The notes under the pieces: generated by a model | Seen by the model: the letters and a program-made list of their open reading frames with translations, nothing else | Database searches by the model: none | Told to the model about the DNA's origin: nothing | Shown here: positions 49,654-59,020 of the stretch, one piece after another | Position numbering within the stretch: position 1 is the first letter of the stretch | Layout: each line of letters opens with the position of its first letter | Assembly: GCF_036208045.1 (NCBI RefSeq) | Contig: NZ_CP121472.1 | Coordinates: 434,001-498,000, forward strand | Direction: 5' to 3' | DNA: 64,000 nt | Source of the DNA: Thiorhodovibrio winogradskyi | Lineage (GTDB): Bacteria; Pseudomonadota; Gammaproteobacteria; Chromatiales; Chromatiaceae | Translations under genes and position numbers: made by a program

Positions 49654-49925
49654 CAGCCGCCAGCAAGACCGAACGCCAGCTCATCGATTCCATCCGCAAG
49701 GCCAAGACTGGCAGCGGGCCGGCGGCGGCTGAGTCCGACGGCACTACCGCGACGGCGCCCGTGACCGATGCGACCAAGGCGCCGGCGGCCACAACCAAGC
49801 AGGACAGCCCGCCGCCGCGGCCACGCGCCGCGGCGGGCAAGGGCGGCGCGCGCAAGGGCGCGCGGGCAGCGTCCGCGACTGGCGGTGCCGGCTACAGCAG
49901 CGCGCGCCGGGTTTGGCCGGACTGA
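49650..49925 (+). CDS. small disordered ParA partner (McdB-like)
   Basis: A 91-residue basic protein. A short N-terminal helix TERQLIDSIRKAKTG is followed by a low-complexity Ala/Thr/Pro/Lys segment and an Arg-Gly-Ala tract. It ends with SSARRVWPD, a single tryptophan near the C-terminus. It overlaps the ParA gene by ATGA. McdB-type adaptors are small, disordered and have a conserved C-terminal tryptophan, so it probably links the ATPase to its cargo. This is inferred from arrangement and composition, not from a domain match. Confidence 0.6.
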   Translation: MTAASKTERQLIDSIRKAKTGSGPAAAESDGTTATAPVTDATKAPAATTKQDSPPPRPRAAAGKGGARKGARAASATGGAGYSSARRVWPD

Positions 49926-50052
49926 TGCCTGGCCGCTGGGACAGTCTGTCTCCCAGACCGAGTCTCGCTGGCCTAATCTCACCGGCCGAATCACCCTAGC
50001 CGAATCACCCAGACTAACTCTTAAATGGACGACCAAATCCGAACTGGAGCAG

Positions 50053-51045
50053 ATGATGGAAACCATCGCTGATGGCATTACTTGCATCGATACCGACCTT
50101 TATCGCCCGCGACTGGCGGCCAGTTACTTGATTCGCGGTGGCGACAGTCTCGCTTTTATCGATACCGGTGTCGCCCGCGCGCTGCCCCGGCTGCTCGCTG
50201 CCGTGGCCGATCTGGGCCTGACCCCAGCGCATGTCGAGGCCGTGATTCCAACCCATGTGCATCTCGACCATGCCGGCGCCGCTGGTGCTTTGATGCAAGC
50301 CTGCCCCAATGCGCGCTTGATCGTGCATCCCAAGGGCGCGCCACATTTGATTGATCCCGCCAAGCTGATCGCGGGCGCCACGGCTGTTTATGGCGCGGAA
50401 GATTTCGCACGCCATTTCGGCGCCCCCACGCCCATCCCCGAGTCACGCGTCGAGCTGGCGCAAGACGAGCAGCGGATTGATCTCGGCGGCCGCATCCTGC
50501 GCTTTATCGATACCCCGGGGCATGCCAACCATCACGGCTGTTTGTTCGATGAGCGCACCCGTGGTTGGTTCACCGGGGATACCTTTGGCATCGCCTATCC
50601 GGAGTTGCGCACCGAGGCCGGACCCTGGTTGTTCGCGCCCACCACCCCCGTGGCCTTTGATCCGAGCGCTTGGCAGGCCAGTGTGGATCGGCTGCTGGAG
50701 GTCGCGCCGCAAATGCTGTTCCTGACCCATTATGGTCGCCTTGACGGGCCCGCGGCCCTGGCGTGCCAGCTCAAGGCGAGCATTGCCGCGCTGGCCGAGC
50801 TGGCCTTGCAGGAGGAGCACTTGGCCGAGCAGGACTCCAGCCAGCAAGCGCGGGCCGAAGAGGGCCGGCTCGCGCGCCTGAGGGCCGCCGTCGCCGACAG
50901 CCTGGTCGCCGCGGCCCAAGCCCATGGCGTGCGTCTGGAGGCCGCACGCATCCGCGCGCTGCTGGCAGTGGACACTGACTTAAACGCCCAGGGGCTGGAT
51001 GTCTGGCTCAAGCGCCGGCGTAAGCAGCGCGAGGCGGCGACTTGA
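50053..51045 (+). CDS. metallo-beta-lactamase-fold hydrolase
   Basis: A 330-residue protein with the MBL metal site: THVHLDHAGAAG (HxHxDH), a histidine in DTPGHANHHG, an aspartate in WFTGDTFG and a histidine in LFLTHYGR. The start at ATG 50053 is preceded by GGAG; a longer frame upstream covers the ParA partner gene and is ignored. The C-terminal 100 residues are an alanine-rich helical extension. The substrate is unknown; glyoxalase II-like thioester hydrolysis is possible but unproven. Confidence 0.85.
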   Translation: MMETIADGITCIDTDLYRPRLAASYLIRGGDSLAFIDTGVARALPRLLAAVADLGLTPAHVEAVIPTHVHLDHAGAAGALMQACPNARLIVHPKGAPHLIDPAKLIAGATAVYGAEDFARHFGAPTPIPESRVELAQDEQRIDLGGRILRFIDTPGHANHHGCLFDERTRGWFTGDTFGIAYPELRTEAGPWLFAPTTPVAFDPSAWQASVDRLLEVAPQMLFLTHYGRLDGPAALACQLKASIAALAELALQEEHLAEQDSSQQARAEEGRLARLRAAVADSLVAAAQAHGVRLEAARIRALLAVDTDLNAQGLDVWLKRRRKQREAAT

Positions 51046-51285
51046 AGGGCTGGGCCTTGGACTGGGCTTTCATTGAGTAGGCGCCATTTGCCCGCCATTT
51101 GCCCGCCAGTCGCCCGCCAGTCGCTTGAGTTCCGCGGGCTGTCACCCACCTAACGCCCAAGGTTCCGACCGTCCCCGAGACAATACACCTGTGTGACACA
51201 GGGTATCTCCTCGGGCTAAGCCGGCTGCACGGGCACTCACCCCGACAGCCAAATCACCAGATCGCGCCACGGAGTTTTCATTAGC

Positions 51286-51648
51286 ATGCCAACCCCAACG
51301 GAATTTAATCTGCACCGTGCCTCGCGGGTGCTCGAGATCGCCTTTGACGACGGCGCCCACTTCACCTTTCCGGTCGAGTTATTGCGGGTCTACTCTCCCT
51401 CGGCCGAGGTCATGGGCCATGGCCCGGGTCAGCGGGTGCTGCAAATCGGCAAGGAGGAGGTCGGTATCGACAAAATCGAACCGGTCGGCAACTATGCCGT
51501 CTGTCTGCATTTCGACGACGAGCACAACACCGGCATTTACTCCTGGGAGTACTTATACAATCTTGGCAAGAATCAGGAAGGTCTCTGGGCCGATTACCTG
51601 GCGGAACTCGAGAAAGCCGGCCACAAACGCAAGTTGCGTGCATCTTGA
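51286..51648 (+). CDS. DUF971 (GBBH-like) protein
   Basis: A 120-residue protein with the DUF971 pattern: LEIAFDDGAHFTFPVELLRV, YSPSAEVMGHG, VGNYAVCLHFDDEHNTGIYS and WEYLYNLG. The family shares a fold with the N-terminal domain of gamma-butyrobetaine hydroxylase and is often linked to iron-sulfur cluster or respiratory genes. The biochemical role is unsettled. The 240 bases upstream (51046-51285) are non-coding. Confidence 0.9.
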   Translation: MPTPTEFNLHRASRVLEIAFDDGAHFTFPVELLRVYSPSAEVMGHGPGQRVLQIGKEEVGIDKIEPVGNYAVCLHFDDEHNTGIYSWEYLYNLGKNQEGLWADYLAELEKAGHKRKLRAS

Positions 51649-51755
51649 CAGGAGACGACAACAGGCACGCACAGCCTGATGAAGCAGCACTGGCGCGGGG
51701 GCGGTGACCAAGCTTTTCGTCATCAGGCATTCAACAACAGGCACCAGGAGGTTCC

Positions 51756-52550
51756 ATGTCTCGGTTCGTTCCCATCTCAGCTGAACACCATGCCAGCCAG
51801 CGTTGGCATCGCTTCAGCTCTTATGAATTTGCCCGGCAGGCGCATCTCGCGGCCTTGGTCGGCGCCGAGCTGCCCAAGGCTGCCATGACCATGCCCATCG
51901 CCCTGGTGCCGCGCGCCGCCCAGGCGGAGTCCCAGAAGGACCACACCCAGGGTTTCATGTTCATCGCCCTGCTTGGTCTGGAGCCGGGCGTCAACCTCTT
52001 CATCGCTCCCAATGGCCGCTGGATTGGGCGCTATGTCCCGGCCGCATTGCGCGGCTATCCCTTTCGTCTGGCCAAGGCCGGGGATGACAAACTCGTCCTC
52101 TGCGTCGACCAGGACAGCGGTCTGATTGGCGAGCAGGGCGACGAGCCTTTTTTTAATCAAAATGGAGAGGTCGCCGAGCCGGTCGGTAAGGTGATGGAAT
52201 TTCTCACCCAGATCGAGCGCAACCGCGCCGCCACGCTAGGCATCTGTGATCGCCTGCGGACCCATGGGCTCATTCAACCCTGGCCGATCAAACTGAAGGC
52301 TGCCGATGGCGGCGGGCGCCCCCTCGAAGGACTCTTTCGCATCGACGAGGCCGCGCTGAACGCACTACCCGCCGATGCCTTGATCGAACTGCGCGACGCC
52401 GGCGCATTACCCCTGGCCTACTGCCAGTTGCTGTCCATGCAGCAGCTCGGGCTGCTTGGCGAACTGGCCAAGTTGCGCGCTGCCCAGGCACCCAAGCTCA
52501 ATGATGTGTTCAGCATCGCGGACGACGACCTCCTCCATTTTGGCGACTGA
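51756..52550 (+). CDS. SapC family protein
   Basis: A 264-residue protein with SapC-type blocks: RFVPISAEHHASQRW, FMFIALLGLEPGVNLFIAPN, GRYVPAALRGYPFRLA and GEPFF-like DEPFFNQNGE. Its ATG is preceded by AGGAGG. The family is named after a Campylobacter S-layer locus and is common near secretion genes. Here it is convergent with the type I secretion adaptor and separated from it by 18 bases. Function is unknown. Confidence 0.8.
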   Translation: MSRFVPISAEHHASQRWHRFSSYEFARQAHLAALVGAELPKAAMTMPIALVPRAAQAESQKDHTQGFMFIALLGLEPGVNLFIAPNGRWIGRYVPAALRGYPFRLAKAGDDKLVLCVDQDSGLIGEQGDEPFFNQNGEVAEPVGKVMEFLTQIERNRAATLGICDRLRTHGLIQPWPIKLKAADGGGRPLEGLFRIDEAALNALPADALIELRDAGALPLAYCQLLSMQQLGLLGELAKLRAAQAPKLNDVFSIADDDLLHFGD

Positions 52551-52568
52551 TCCAGCGCCGGTCGCGGC

Positions 52569-53927
52569 TCAATCCTCTTTAAATGCAGTGGCGAAGATGT
52601 CCGTGATGGGCTGCAACAGGTATTCGAGAAAAGTCCGTTCGCCGGTAATAATCATGACCTGCACCGGCATGCCCGGTTGCAGGGTTTTCCCCTCGAGCTT
52701 TTCCATCCCTTCGGGCGTCACCCGCACGCGTGCCAGGTAATAAGAGTTTCCGGTGCGCTCATCGGTCAGGCTGTCGGCCGAGACCGTCACTACCTTGCCC
52801 GGAATGCTCGGTGTGGTGCGCGCGTTAAAGGCGCTCATGCGCAGATCCGCGTTCAGGCCGGGATAGACCCGATCGATGTCCACCGGATTGACTTGCGCCT
52901 CCACAATCAGATTCTCGTCCATGGGCACAATGTCGAGCAGCGGCTCGCCAGAGCGCACCACCCCGCCAATGGTGTGCAGATTCACCGCCACAACATTGCC
53001 GGAGACTGGCGCGACTATCTCAGTGCGCTTCAGGGTATTTCGCAGTGCCCGCTGACGCTCGCTCAGATCGGCCAGTTTTGTCTCAACCTCGCGCAGCTCG
53101 GCATTGACTTCCGTGCTTTGCTGGCGGTCAAGCTGCACAATCTGCAACTCGGTCTCGCTGATGCGCACCCGGGTCGCGGCGATGGAGGAAATATGTTCGG
53201 CGCGTTCGCCTTCTAGTTCCGCCACCATGCGTTCCCATTCGCGCAACCGGCTCTTGTCGCCCAGTCCTTTCTTGAACAAGGCTTTCAGCCCGTCGATCTC
53301 CTCCTGATAAAGCTCGATGCGCTTGACTTTCGTGGCCGCTTGGGCCTCAAGTCCGCGAATCTGTTCCTCAAGCTGCACGATACGCTGTTGCAGCACGTCT
53401 TTTTCGCCCTGCAAGGCCTTGCGCCGCGCCGCGAATACCCGTTCCTCCCCGGAAATGGCTTCCTGAATACGCGGGTCTTCTTGTTCCGTGAGCAATTCAG
53501 CGGGAAAGCGAATGCCCGTCTCGCCATCGCGCTCGGCAATCAGGCGCGCCGCGCGTGCCAGCAGGCCAAGAAACTGGCTGCGTGCGATCTCCAACTGTGC
53601 GCTCGCCTCGGTGGCATCGAGCCGCACCAGCACCTGGCCCTTCTCGACATAATCGCCCTCCCGGACCAGAATCTCCTCGACAATGCCGCCCTCGAAGTGT
53701 TGCACCGTCTTGCGCGTCGACTCCACCGCGAGCTGGCCCGGTGCCACCGCCGCGCCGTCAATGGGCGCCACCGACGCCCACACGGCAAAGCCGCCAAAGC
53801 CGAGCAGCAGAACCAGCAGTCCGGCAATCCAGATTGGTTTGTCGTTGGTGGGTACCTGTGGGTCGCCGTCGGTTTCTAGCCGGCGCGGAATAACATCTAT
53901 GTCCATAAGTAATAGCGCATGCAACAT
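52569..53927 (-). CDS. type I secretion membrane-fusion protein (HlyD family)
   Basis: A 452-residue periplasmic adaptor. One N-terminal membrane helix (WIAGLLVLLLGFGGFAVWAS) is followed by PGQLAVESTRKTVQHFEGGI, the typical start of HlyD/PrtE adaptors. Long coiled-coil hairpin segments (residues about 110-290) and the lipoyl-like APVSGNVVAVNLHTIGGVV follow, with YLARVRV and PGMPVQV at the end. It works with the ABC exporter directly upstream (53959-55701) and an outer-membrane TolC-type channel not seen here. An alternative start at ATG 53906 is possible. Confidence 0.92.
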   Translation of the reverse strand: MLHALLLMDIDVIPRRLETDGDPQVPTNDKPIWIAGLLVLLLGFGGFAVWASVAPIDGAAVAPGQLAVESTRKTVQHFEGGIVEEILVREGDYVEKGQVLVRLDATEASAQLEIARSQFLGLLARAARLIAERDGETGIRFPAELLTEQEDPRIQEAISGEERVFAARRKALQGEKDVLQQRIVQLEEQIRGLEAQAATKVKRIELYQEEIDGLKALFKKGLGDKSRLREWERMVAELEGERAEHISSIAATRVRISETELQIVQLDRQQSTEVNAELREVETKLADLSERQRALRNTLKRTEIVAPVSGNVVAVNLHTIGGVVRSGEPLLDIVPMDENLIVEAQVNPVDIDRVYPGLNADLRMSAFNARTTPSIPGKVVTVSADSLTDERTGNSYYLARVRVTPEGMEKLEGKTLQPGMPVQVMIITGERTFLEYLLQPITDIFATAFKED

Positions 53928-53958
53928 CCAAAATGAAAATTAAGCGGTCCTTGTGCAA

Positions 53959-55701
53959 TCACCCCACCGCCTGTGCCTGCAGCGATGGCCGCGCCACCGC
54001 CGCCGGGCGCGCGAACTGCGCCAGCACTTGCTCGCGGCTGCCAAAGGCCTCCACCATGCCCTCGCGCAGCACCACCACCTTGTCCACGTTGTTCAGCACA
54101 CTCAGACGGTGGGTAATCAGCAGCACAGTGGTGCCTTCCTCTTTCAACTGGGTGATGGCCCGCACCAGTGCCGCCTCGCCCTGATCGTCCAGATTGGAGT
54201 TCGGTTCATCAAGCACCACCAGCACCGGGCTGCCATACATGGCCCGCGCCAGGCCGATGCGCTGGCGCTGCCCGCCCGAGAGCACCGCCCCGGCATCGCC
54301 AATGGGCGTGTCATAGCCCTTGGGCAGGCGCAAAATCATCTCATGCACCTGGGCGCGCTTGGCCGCGGCGACCACCTTCTCGGCATCCACCTCGCCAAAG
54401 CGAGCGATATTCTCGCCCACGGTGCCGGCGAACAACTCAATATCCTGCGGCAGATAGCCCACAAATGGGCCAAGCTCATCGCGGTTCCATTGGCTGATGT
54501 CGGCCCCGCTCAGACGCACCTTGCCCGAGGCAAGCGGCCATACACCCAATATCACCCGCGCCAGGGTCGACTTGCCCGCCGCGCTTGGCCCGATAATGCC
54601 AATAATCTCGCCGGATTCCACATCGAAGCGCACTCCGCGCAACACCGGGAACTGCACTCCCGGCGGCGCCGCCACCACGTTCTCCACCGTCAGTTGTCCA
54701 TCCGGGGCCGGCAGGCTCATCGCTCGCGGCCGCGCCGGGATGCTGCTGAGCAGATCGCCCAGTCGCCGGTAAGATTGGCGTGCCGACAAAAACCCCTTCC
54801 AGCTGCCGATCAGCAGATCAATGGGCGCTAGCGCCCGGCCCAGGATAATGGAGCCCGCAATCATCATGCCCGGTGTGATCTCATGCTGCACCGCCAGGTA
54901 CCCGCCCAGACCCAGCGTCATGGATTGCAGCGTGATGCGCAGCGTCTTACTCAGGCTCGACAGGCCCCCGGCGCGGTCGCTCGCCAGCGCCTGCAGGCCG
55001 AGCAGCTCATTGTGCTGGCGCTGCCAGCGCTCGCGGACATTGTCGCGCATGCCCATGGCCTCCAGGGCCTCGGCATTGCGCAGATTGCCATTGATGTAAT
55101 TGCGGCCCGCGATGGCCAGACTGTTGGCCTTGGCCAGTGGCTTTTGCGTGGCCAGGTTATTGGCCGTCGCCACCGCGATGAGAATCAAGGCACCCACAAT
55201 GGCCAGGGTGCCAATCCAGGGGTGGATCAGATAGAGCACCGCGATATAAATTGGCATCCAGGGCGCGTCGAAAAACCCGAACAGCGCATTGCCGGTCATG
55301 AACTGGCGCAGGCTGGTCAGATCCTCGATTGGCTGGGCTCCCGGCCCGCGCCCGCGCAGGTTGGCATCGAACATGGCATCGAACAGCCGCCGGCTCATCA
55401 GCACATCCATGCGCGCGCTCACCCGCACCAGAATGCGCGAGCGCAGCGCCTCGAGCACGCCCATGATGAGAAACAGCCCCAGCACCAGCAGCGTCAGCAT
55501 GAGCAGGGTGGATAGGCTGTTGCTCGCCAGCACCCGGTCGTAGAGCTGCAGCATGTAGATGGCCGGAGTCAGCATCAGCAAGTTGATGAACATGCTGAAA
55601 ATGCCGGCAAACACAAAAGAGTTGCGGCTGAGCTTCAGAATGTCCCGCAGTTCGTTCTCGGGCTTGGGTTGGCCGTGGCCGGGGAGATGTGGAAGACGCA
55701 T
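53959..55701 (-). CDS. type I secretion ABC transporter (PrtD-like)
   Basis: A 580-residue half-transporter with membrane helices (residues about 25-300) and no C39 peptidase. The ABC domain has Walker A GPSAAGKSTLARV near residue 375, Q-loop YLPQDIELF, signature LSGGQRQRIGLARAMYG, Walker B VLVVLDEPNSNLDD and H-loop LLITHR. The length and N-terminus match PrtD/LapB-type exporters of RTX proteases and adhesins. The adaptor gene follows 31 bases later. Possible cargo includes the DUF4214/cadherin-type protein whose broken gene lies at 7.5-10 kb. Confidence 0.93.
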   Translation of the reverse strand: MRLPHLPGHGQPKPENELRDILKLSRNSFVFAGIFSMFINLLMLTPAIYMLQLYDRVLASNSLSTLLMLTLLVLGLFLIMGVLEALRSRILVRVSARMDVLMSRRLFDAMFDANLRGRGPGAQPIEDLTSLRQFMTGNALFGFFDAPWMPIYIAVLYLIHPWIGTLAIVGALILIAVATANNLATQKPLAKANSLAIAGRNYINGNLRNAEALEAMGMRDNVRERWQRQHNELLGLQALASDRAGGLSSLSKTLRITLQSMTLGLGGYLAVQHEITPGMMIAGSIILGRALAPIDLLIGSWKGFLSARQSYRRLGDLLSSIPARPRAMSLPAPDGQLTVENVVAAPPGVQFPVLRGVRFDVESGEIIGIIGPSAAGKSTLARVILGVWPLASGKVRLSGADISQWNRDELGPFVGYLPQDIELFAGTVGENIARFGEVDAEKVVAAAKRAQVHEMILRLPKGYDTPIGDAGAVLSGGQRQRIGLARAMYGSPVLVVLDEPNSNLDDQGEAALVRAITQLKEEGTTVLLITHRLSVLNNVDKVVVLREGMVEAFGSREQVLAQFARPAAVARPSLQAQAVG

Positions 55702-55940
55702 GGCAGGCTAGGGGTCTGGGCTTGTGGAATCGACCAGGCATGAAGACAAGTTAGCCCATAGTCTAACACCGAATCCACCTGCCGGGATCCGCTGCCGCCG
55801 AGCGCCCCTTGGGCAATCGACCGTGCCCCAGGGCGCGCTTCCAGTGGTATCCTTGGCAACCTTGCCGTGCAGCGACAGCTTCACTCTCCGCGGTGATGAT
55901 GTCCCATGACTCTTTAGCGCATGCTCCCACACAGAACCTA

Positions 55941-56888
55941 ATGAAACGTGCACTCATCCTCGGCGTCTCCGGACAGGACGGCGCTTACCTCGCCCAACTT
56001 TTGCTCGAGAAAGGCTACCAGGTCACAGGCACCTCGCGGGATGCCGAACTGTCAAGCTTTGCCAACCTCAGGCGCCTTGGCATTCGCGACCAGGTGCGCT
56101 GCGTGTCGGCTGCTATCAATGACTTTCGCAGCACTCTGACCGCCATCACCCAGGCGGAGCCTGATGAAATCTACAACCTCGCCGGTCAAAGCTCCGTTGG
56201 CCTGTCCTTCCACCAGCCGGCCGAGACCCACGAGAGTATCAATCTCGGCACCCTCAACCTGCTTGAGGCGCTGCGCTTCGTCGGTCGCCCGATTCGCTTT
56301 TATAATGCCTCCTCCAGCGAGTGTTTCGGCGATACCGGCACCACACCGGCCACCGAGGCAACGCCCTTTCGTCCGCGCAGCCCCTACGCCGTCGCCAAGG
56401 CCGCTGCCTACTGGCAGGTCGCCAACTACCGCGAGGCTTACGACCTCTTTGCCTGCTCGGGGATTTTGTTCAACCACGAGTCCCCCTTGCGCCCGGCGCG
56501 CTTTGTTACCCGCAAAATCATCGCCAGCGCCTGTCGTATCGCCGCTGGCTCGGGCGAGACCCTGAGTATTGGCAACACCGACATTGTCCGCGACTGGGGT
56601 TGGGCACCCGAGTACGTCGACGCGATGTGGCGCATGCTTCAGCAGGACGAGCCCGACGACTATGTTATTGCCACTGGCAGCGCTTTCAGTCTCAATGATT
56701 TTATCGCCGAGACCTTCGCGGCGCTGAACCTTGACTGGCGCGACCATGTCCGCGTCGATCACAGTCTGTTTCGCCCCACCGATCTTCCGCGCAGCCAGGC
56801 CGACCCCGCCAAGGCCGCCGAACGCCTCGGCTGGCGCGCCGACAAGCATGTGCCCGACATCGTTCGCGCCATGATCGCCGCCGAGTAA
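55941..56888 (+). CDS. gmd: GDP-mannose 4,6-dehydratase
   Basis: A 315-residue extended SDR. It has LILGVSGQDGAYLAQLLLEK (Rossmann GxxGxxG), YNLAGQSSVGLSF, NASSSECFGDT, SPYAVAKAAAYW with catalytic YxxxK, and RDWGWAPEYVDAMWRML. It converts GDP-mannose to GDP-4-keto-6-deoxymannose, a precursor of GDP-fucose, GDP-rhamnose or GDP-perosamine. The start at ATG 55941 gives the family N-terminus. It is the first gene of the plus-strand polysaccharide operon and is divergent from the ABC exporter, with about 240 bp between. Confidence 0.85.
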   Translation: MKRALILGVSGQDGAYLAQLLLEKGYQVTGTSRDAELSSFANLRRLGIRDQVRCVSAAINDFRSTLTAITQAEPDEIYNLAGQSSVGLSFHQPAETHESINLGTLNLLEALRFVGRPIRFYNASSSECFGDTGTTPATEATPFRPRSPYAVAKAAAYWQVANYREAYDLFACSGILFNHESPLRPARFVTRKIIASACRIAAGSGETLSIGNTDIVRDWGWAPEYVDAMWRMLQQDEPDDYVIATGSAFSLNDFIAETFAALNLDWRDHVRVDHSLFRPTDLPRSQADPAKAAERLGWRADKHVPDIVRAMIAAE

Positions 56889-56892
56889 CCCG

Positions 56893-57723
56893 GTGCCGCG
56901 TCCAAGCCTCCTTATGAAATTCAGCGCCTCCGCCCAAGTGCTCTCGCTCTGGTCCTACCGCGGCTTCGTCCTCGGCAGTGTCAAGCGTGAATTTCAGGCG
57001 AAATACCGTGCCTCCATGCTCGGCGCCGCCTGGACAGTGCTCAACCCGCTGTCGATGATCCTCATCTACACCCTGATTTTCTCCCAGTTGATGCGTGCCA
57101 GAATCCCCGGCATCGACTCCGCCTTTGGCTACAGCATCTATCTTTGCGCCGGCATTCTCACCTGGGGCCTGTTCGCGGAGATTGTCTCGCGCACCGCCGG
57201 CGTCTTCATCGAAAATGCCAATCTGCTCAAAAAGCTCAGCTTTCCGCGCATCTGTCTGCCCGTGGTGGTGGTGCTTGGCGCCCTGGTCAACTTTGCCATC
57301 GCCTTCGGCCTGTTTCTGCTGTTTCTGCTCGTGACCGCTCAGCTTCCAGTCTGGCCGCTGCTCGGGCTCATCCCCCTGCTCATGGTTCAAATCATTTTTT
57401 CGGTCGGGCTTGGCATGGTCGCTGGCGTGCTTAATGTCTTTTTTCGCGATGTCGGTCAGGCGCTCGGCATCCTTCTGCAATTCTGGTTTTGGCTCACGCC
57501 CATCGTCTACCCGGCCGCCATCGTGCCGGACTGGGCGCGGCGTATCATTTTCGATGTCAACCCCATGGCTCCGGTAATCGGCGGCTATCAGGGCATCTTT
57601 GTCACCGGCGCCTGGCCCGACTGGTCCGCGCTGGCCAAGCCCCTGCTCCTCGGCTTCTTGCTCTGTGCTCTGGGGCTGTATCTGTTCCGCCGCCATGCCG
57701 ACGAAATGGTCGATGAACTCTAA
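56893..57723 (+). CDS. wzm: polysaccharide ABC-2 permease (Wzm/KpsM-like)
   Basis: A 276-residue membrane protein with six predicted helices (for example LCAGILTWGLFAEIV, LGALVNFAIAFGLFLLFLLV). Conserved ABC-2 blocks are REFQAKYRASMLGAAWTVLN, NLLKKLSFPR, NVFFRDVGQAL and FWFWLTPIVYP. A GTG start lies 4 bases after gmd; ATG 56914 is an alternative. It forms the membrane channel for export of a finished O-antigen or capsule chain with the Wzt-like ATPase that follows. Confidence 0.9.
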   Translation: MPRPSLLMKFSASAQVLSLWSYRGFVLGSVKREFQAKYRASMLGAAWTVLNPLSMILIYTLIFSQLMRARIPGIDSAFGYSIYLCAGILTWGLFAEIVSRTAGVFIENANLLKKLSFPRICLPVVVVLGALVNFAIAFGLFLLFLLVTAQLPVWPLLGLIPLLMVQIIFSVGLGMVAGVLNVFFRDVGQALGILLQFWFWLTPIVYPAAIVPDWARRIIFDVNPMAPVIGGYQGIFVTGAWPDWSALAKPLLLGFLLCALGLYLFRRHADEMVDEL

Positions 57724-57739
57724 TAAGCACTGAACTCTA

Positions 57740-59020
57740 ATGGGCACTGTGCACATCAACAATCTTGGCAAGGCCTACAAGCAATACCCCAGGCGCTGGT
57801 CGCGGCTGGTCGAATGGCTTGGGCTTGGCCCGCGCCATCAGCTGACCTGGGTTCTGCGCGGAGTCGACTTCCACCTCCAGCCCGGCGAGGCCCTTGGCAT
57901 CATCGGTGTCAACGGTGCTGGCAAGAGCACGCTGCTCAAGCTCATCGTTGGCACCATCAGACCGACTGAGGGCGATGTCAGCCTGCAAGGGCGTGTGTCC
58001 GCCCTGCTTGAACTCGGCATGGGCTTTCACCCTGAGTTCACCGGCCGGCAAAATGTCATCATGGCTGGCCAGCTCGGCGGCCTCACGCTCGAGGAAATTC
58101 AGGCCTTGATGCCCAGCATCGAAGCCTTTGCCGAAATCGGCCACTATATCGACCAGCCCCTGCGCGTCTACTCCAGCGGCATGCAGATGCGCCTGGCCTT
58201 TAGTGTGGCGACCGCCCGGCGGCCAGATATTCTTATCGTCGACGAGGCCCTTTCGGTCGGTGACGACTACTTCCAGCACAAGAGCTTTGAGCGCATTCGC
58301 CAGTTCCGCGCCCAAGGCACGACCTTGCTCATTGTCTCTCACGCCAAATCAGCCATTCAAAGCATTTGCGACCGGGCCATCCTGTTGCACAATGGCGCCC
58401 TGGTCCAGCAAGGCAAACCCAATGTTGTTTTCGACTACTACAACGCCTTGCTCGCCGAATGGCAGGCCGAACGCATTATTCAGCGCGCCGACGACCAGGG
58501 CAATGCCCAGACTGTCTCTGGCAGCGGGGAGGCCCGCGTCGCCTCGGTGGAACTCCTGTCCGACCAGGGTGCGCCGGTGGAAGTCATCGACGTGGATGCC
58601 AGGGTTGAGCTTGCCATCAAGATTCGCATCAATGCGCCGGTGCCGCGCCTGGTCATGGGCTTTTTGATCAAGGATCAACTCGGCCAGCCCATCTTCGGGA
58701 CCAACACTCACTACCTCGATTGCCCGATCACCAATGCCCAGGCCGGCGAGATCATCGATTATCGCTGCGCTTTCTCCGCGCGTTTGGGACCGGGCAGCTA
58801 CTCGGTGACCGTTGCCCTGCACGAGTCCAGCAACCACCTGAGCAAAAATTACCACTGGCGCGACCATGCGCTGATTTTCAAGGTGGTGAACTTCAGTCAC
58901 CCAACCTTTGCCGGCAGCAATTGGCTCGCCCCGGAGGTTCGCGTTGTCGCGCAAGAGGTCGCGCAAGAGGTCGCGCAAGAGGTCGCGCAAGAGGTCGGAC
59001 AAGAGCGTCGGCATCCATGA
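57740..59020 (+). CDS. wzt: polysaccharide ABC transporter ATPase with Wzt C-domain
   Basis: A 426-residue ATPase. Walker A IIGVNGAGKSTLLKLI is near residue 60, then VSALLELGMGFHPEFTGRQN, signature YSSGMQMRLAFSVA, Walker B ILIVDEALSVGDDYF and H-loop IVSHA. The C-terminal about 170 residues form a Wzt carbohydrate-binding-like beta domain (ARVASVELLSDQGAPVEV, PRLVMGFLIKDQLGQPIFGT), which recognises a chain-end modification. It ends in VAQE tetrapeptide repeats encoded by a 12-bp tandem repeat. It overlaps the next gene by ATGA. Confidence 0.92.
   Translation: MGTVHINNLGKAYKQYPRRWSRLVEWLGLGPRHQLTWVLRGVDFHLQPGEALGIIGVNGAGKSTLLKLIVGTIRPTEGDVSLQGRVSALLELGMGFHPEFTGRQNVIMAGQLGGLTLEEIQALMPSIEAFAEIGHYIDQPLRVYSSGMQMRLAFSVATARRPDILIVDEALSVGDDYFQHKSFERIRQFRAQGTTLLIVSHAKSAIQSICDRAILLHNGALVQQGKPNVVFDYYNALLAEWQAERIIQRADDQGNAQTVSGSGEARVASVELLSDQGAPVEVIDVDARVELAIKIRINAPVPRLVMGFLIKDQLGQPIFGTNTHYLDCPITNAQAGEIIDYRCAFSARLGPGSYSVTVALHESSNHLSKNYHWRDHALIFKVVNFSHPTFAGSNWLAPEVRVVAQEVAQEVAQEVAQEVGQERRHP
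58946..59005 (+). repeat. 12-bp tandem repeat at the wzt 3' end
   Basis: Four exact GTCGCGCAAGAG units (58946-58993) and a fifth imperfect unit encode (VAQE)4-VGQE at the Wzt C-terminus. In-frame copy-number change is possible by slippage. Confidence 0.9.

Noticed and set aside
49024-49925. plasmid-type ParA-ParB partition locus
   Set aside because: The small partner lacks ParB nuclease and HTH motifs, and no clustered parS-like repeats are seen nearby.
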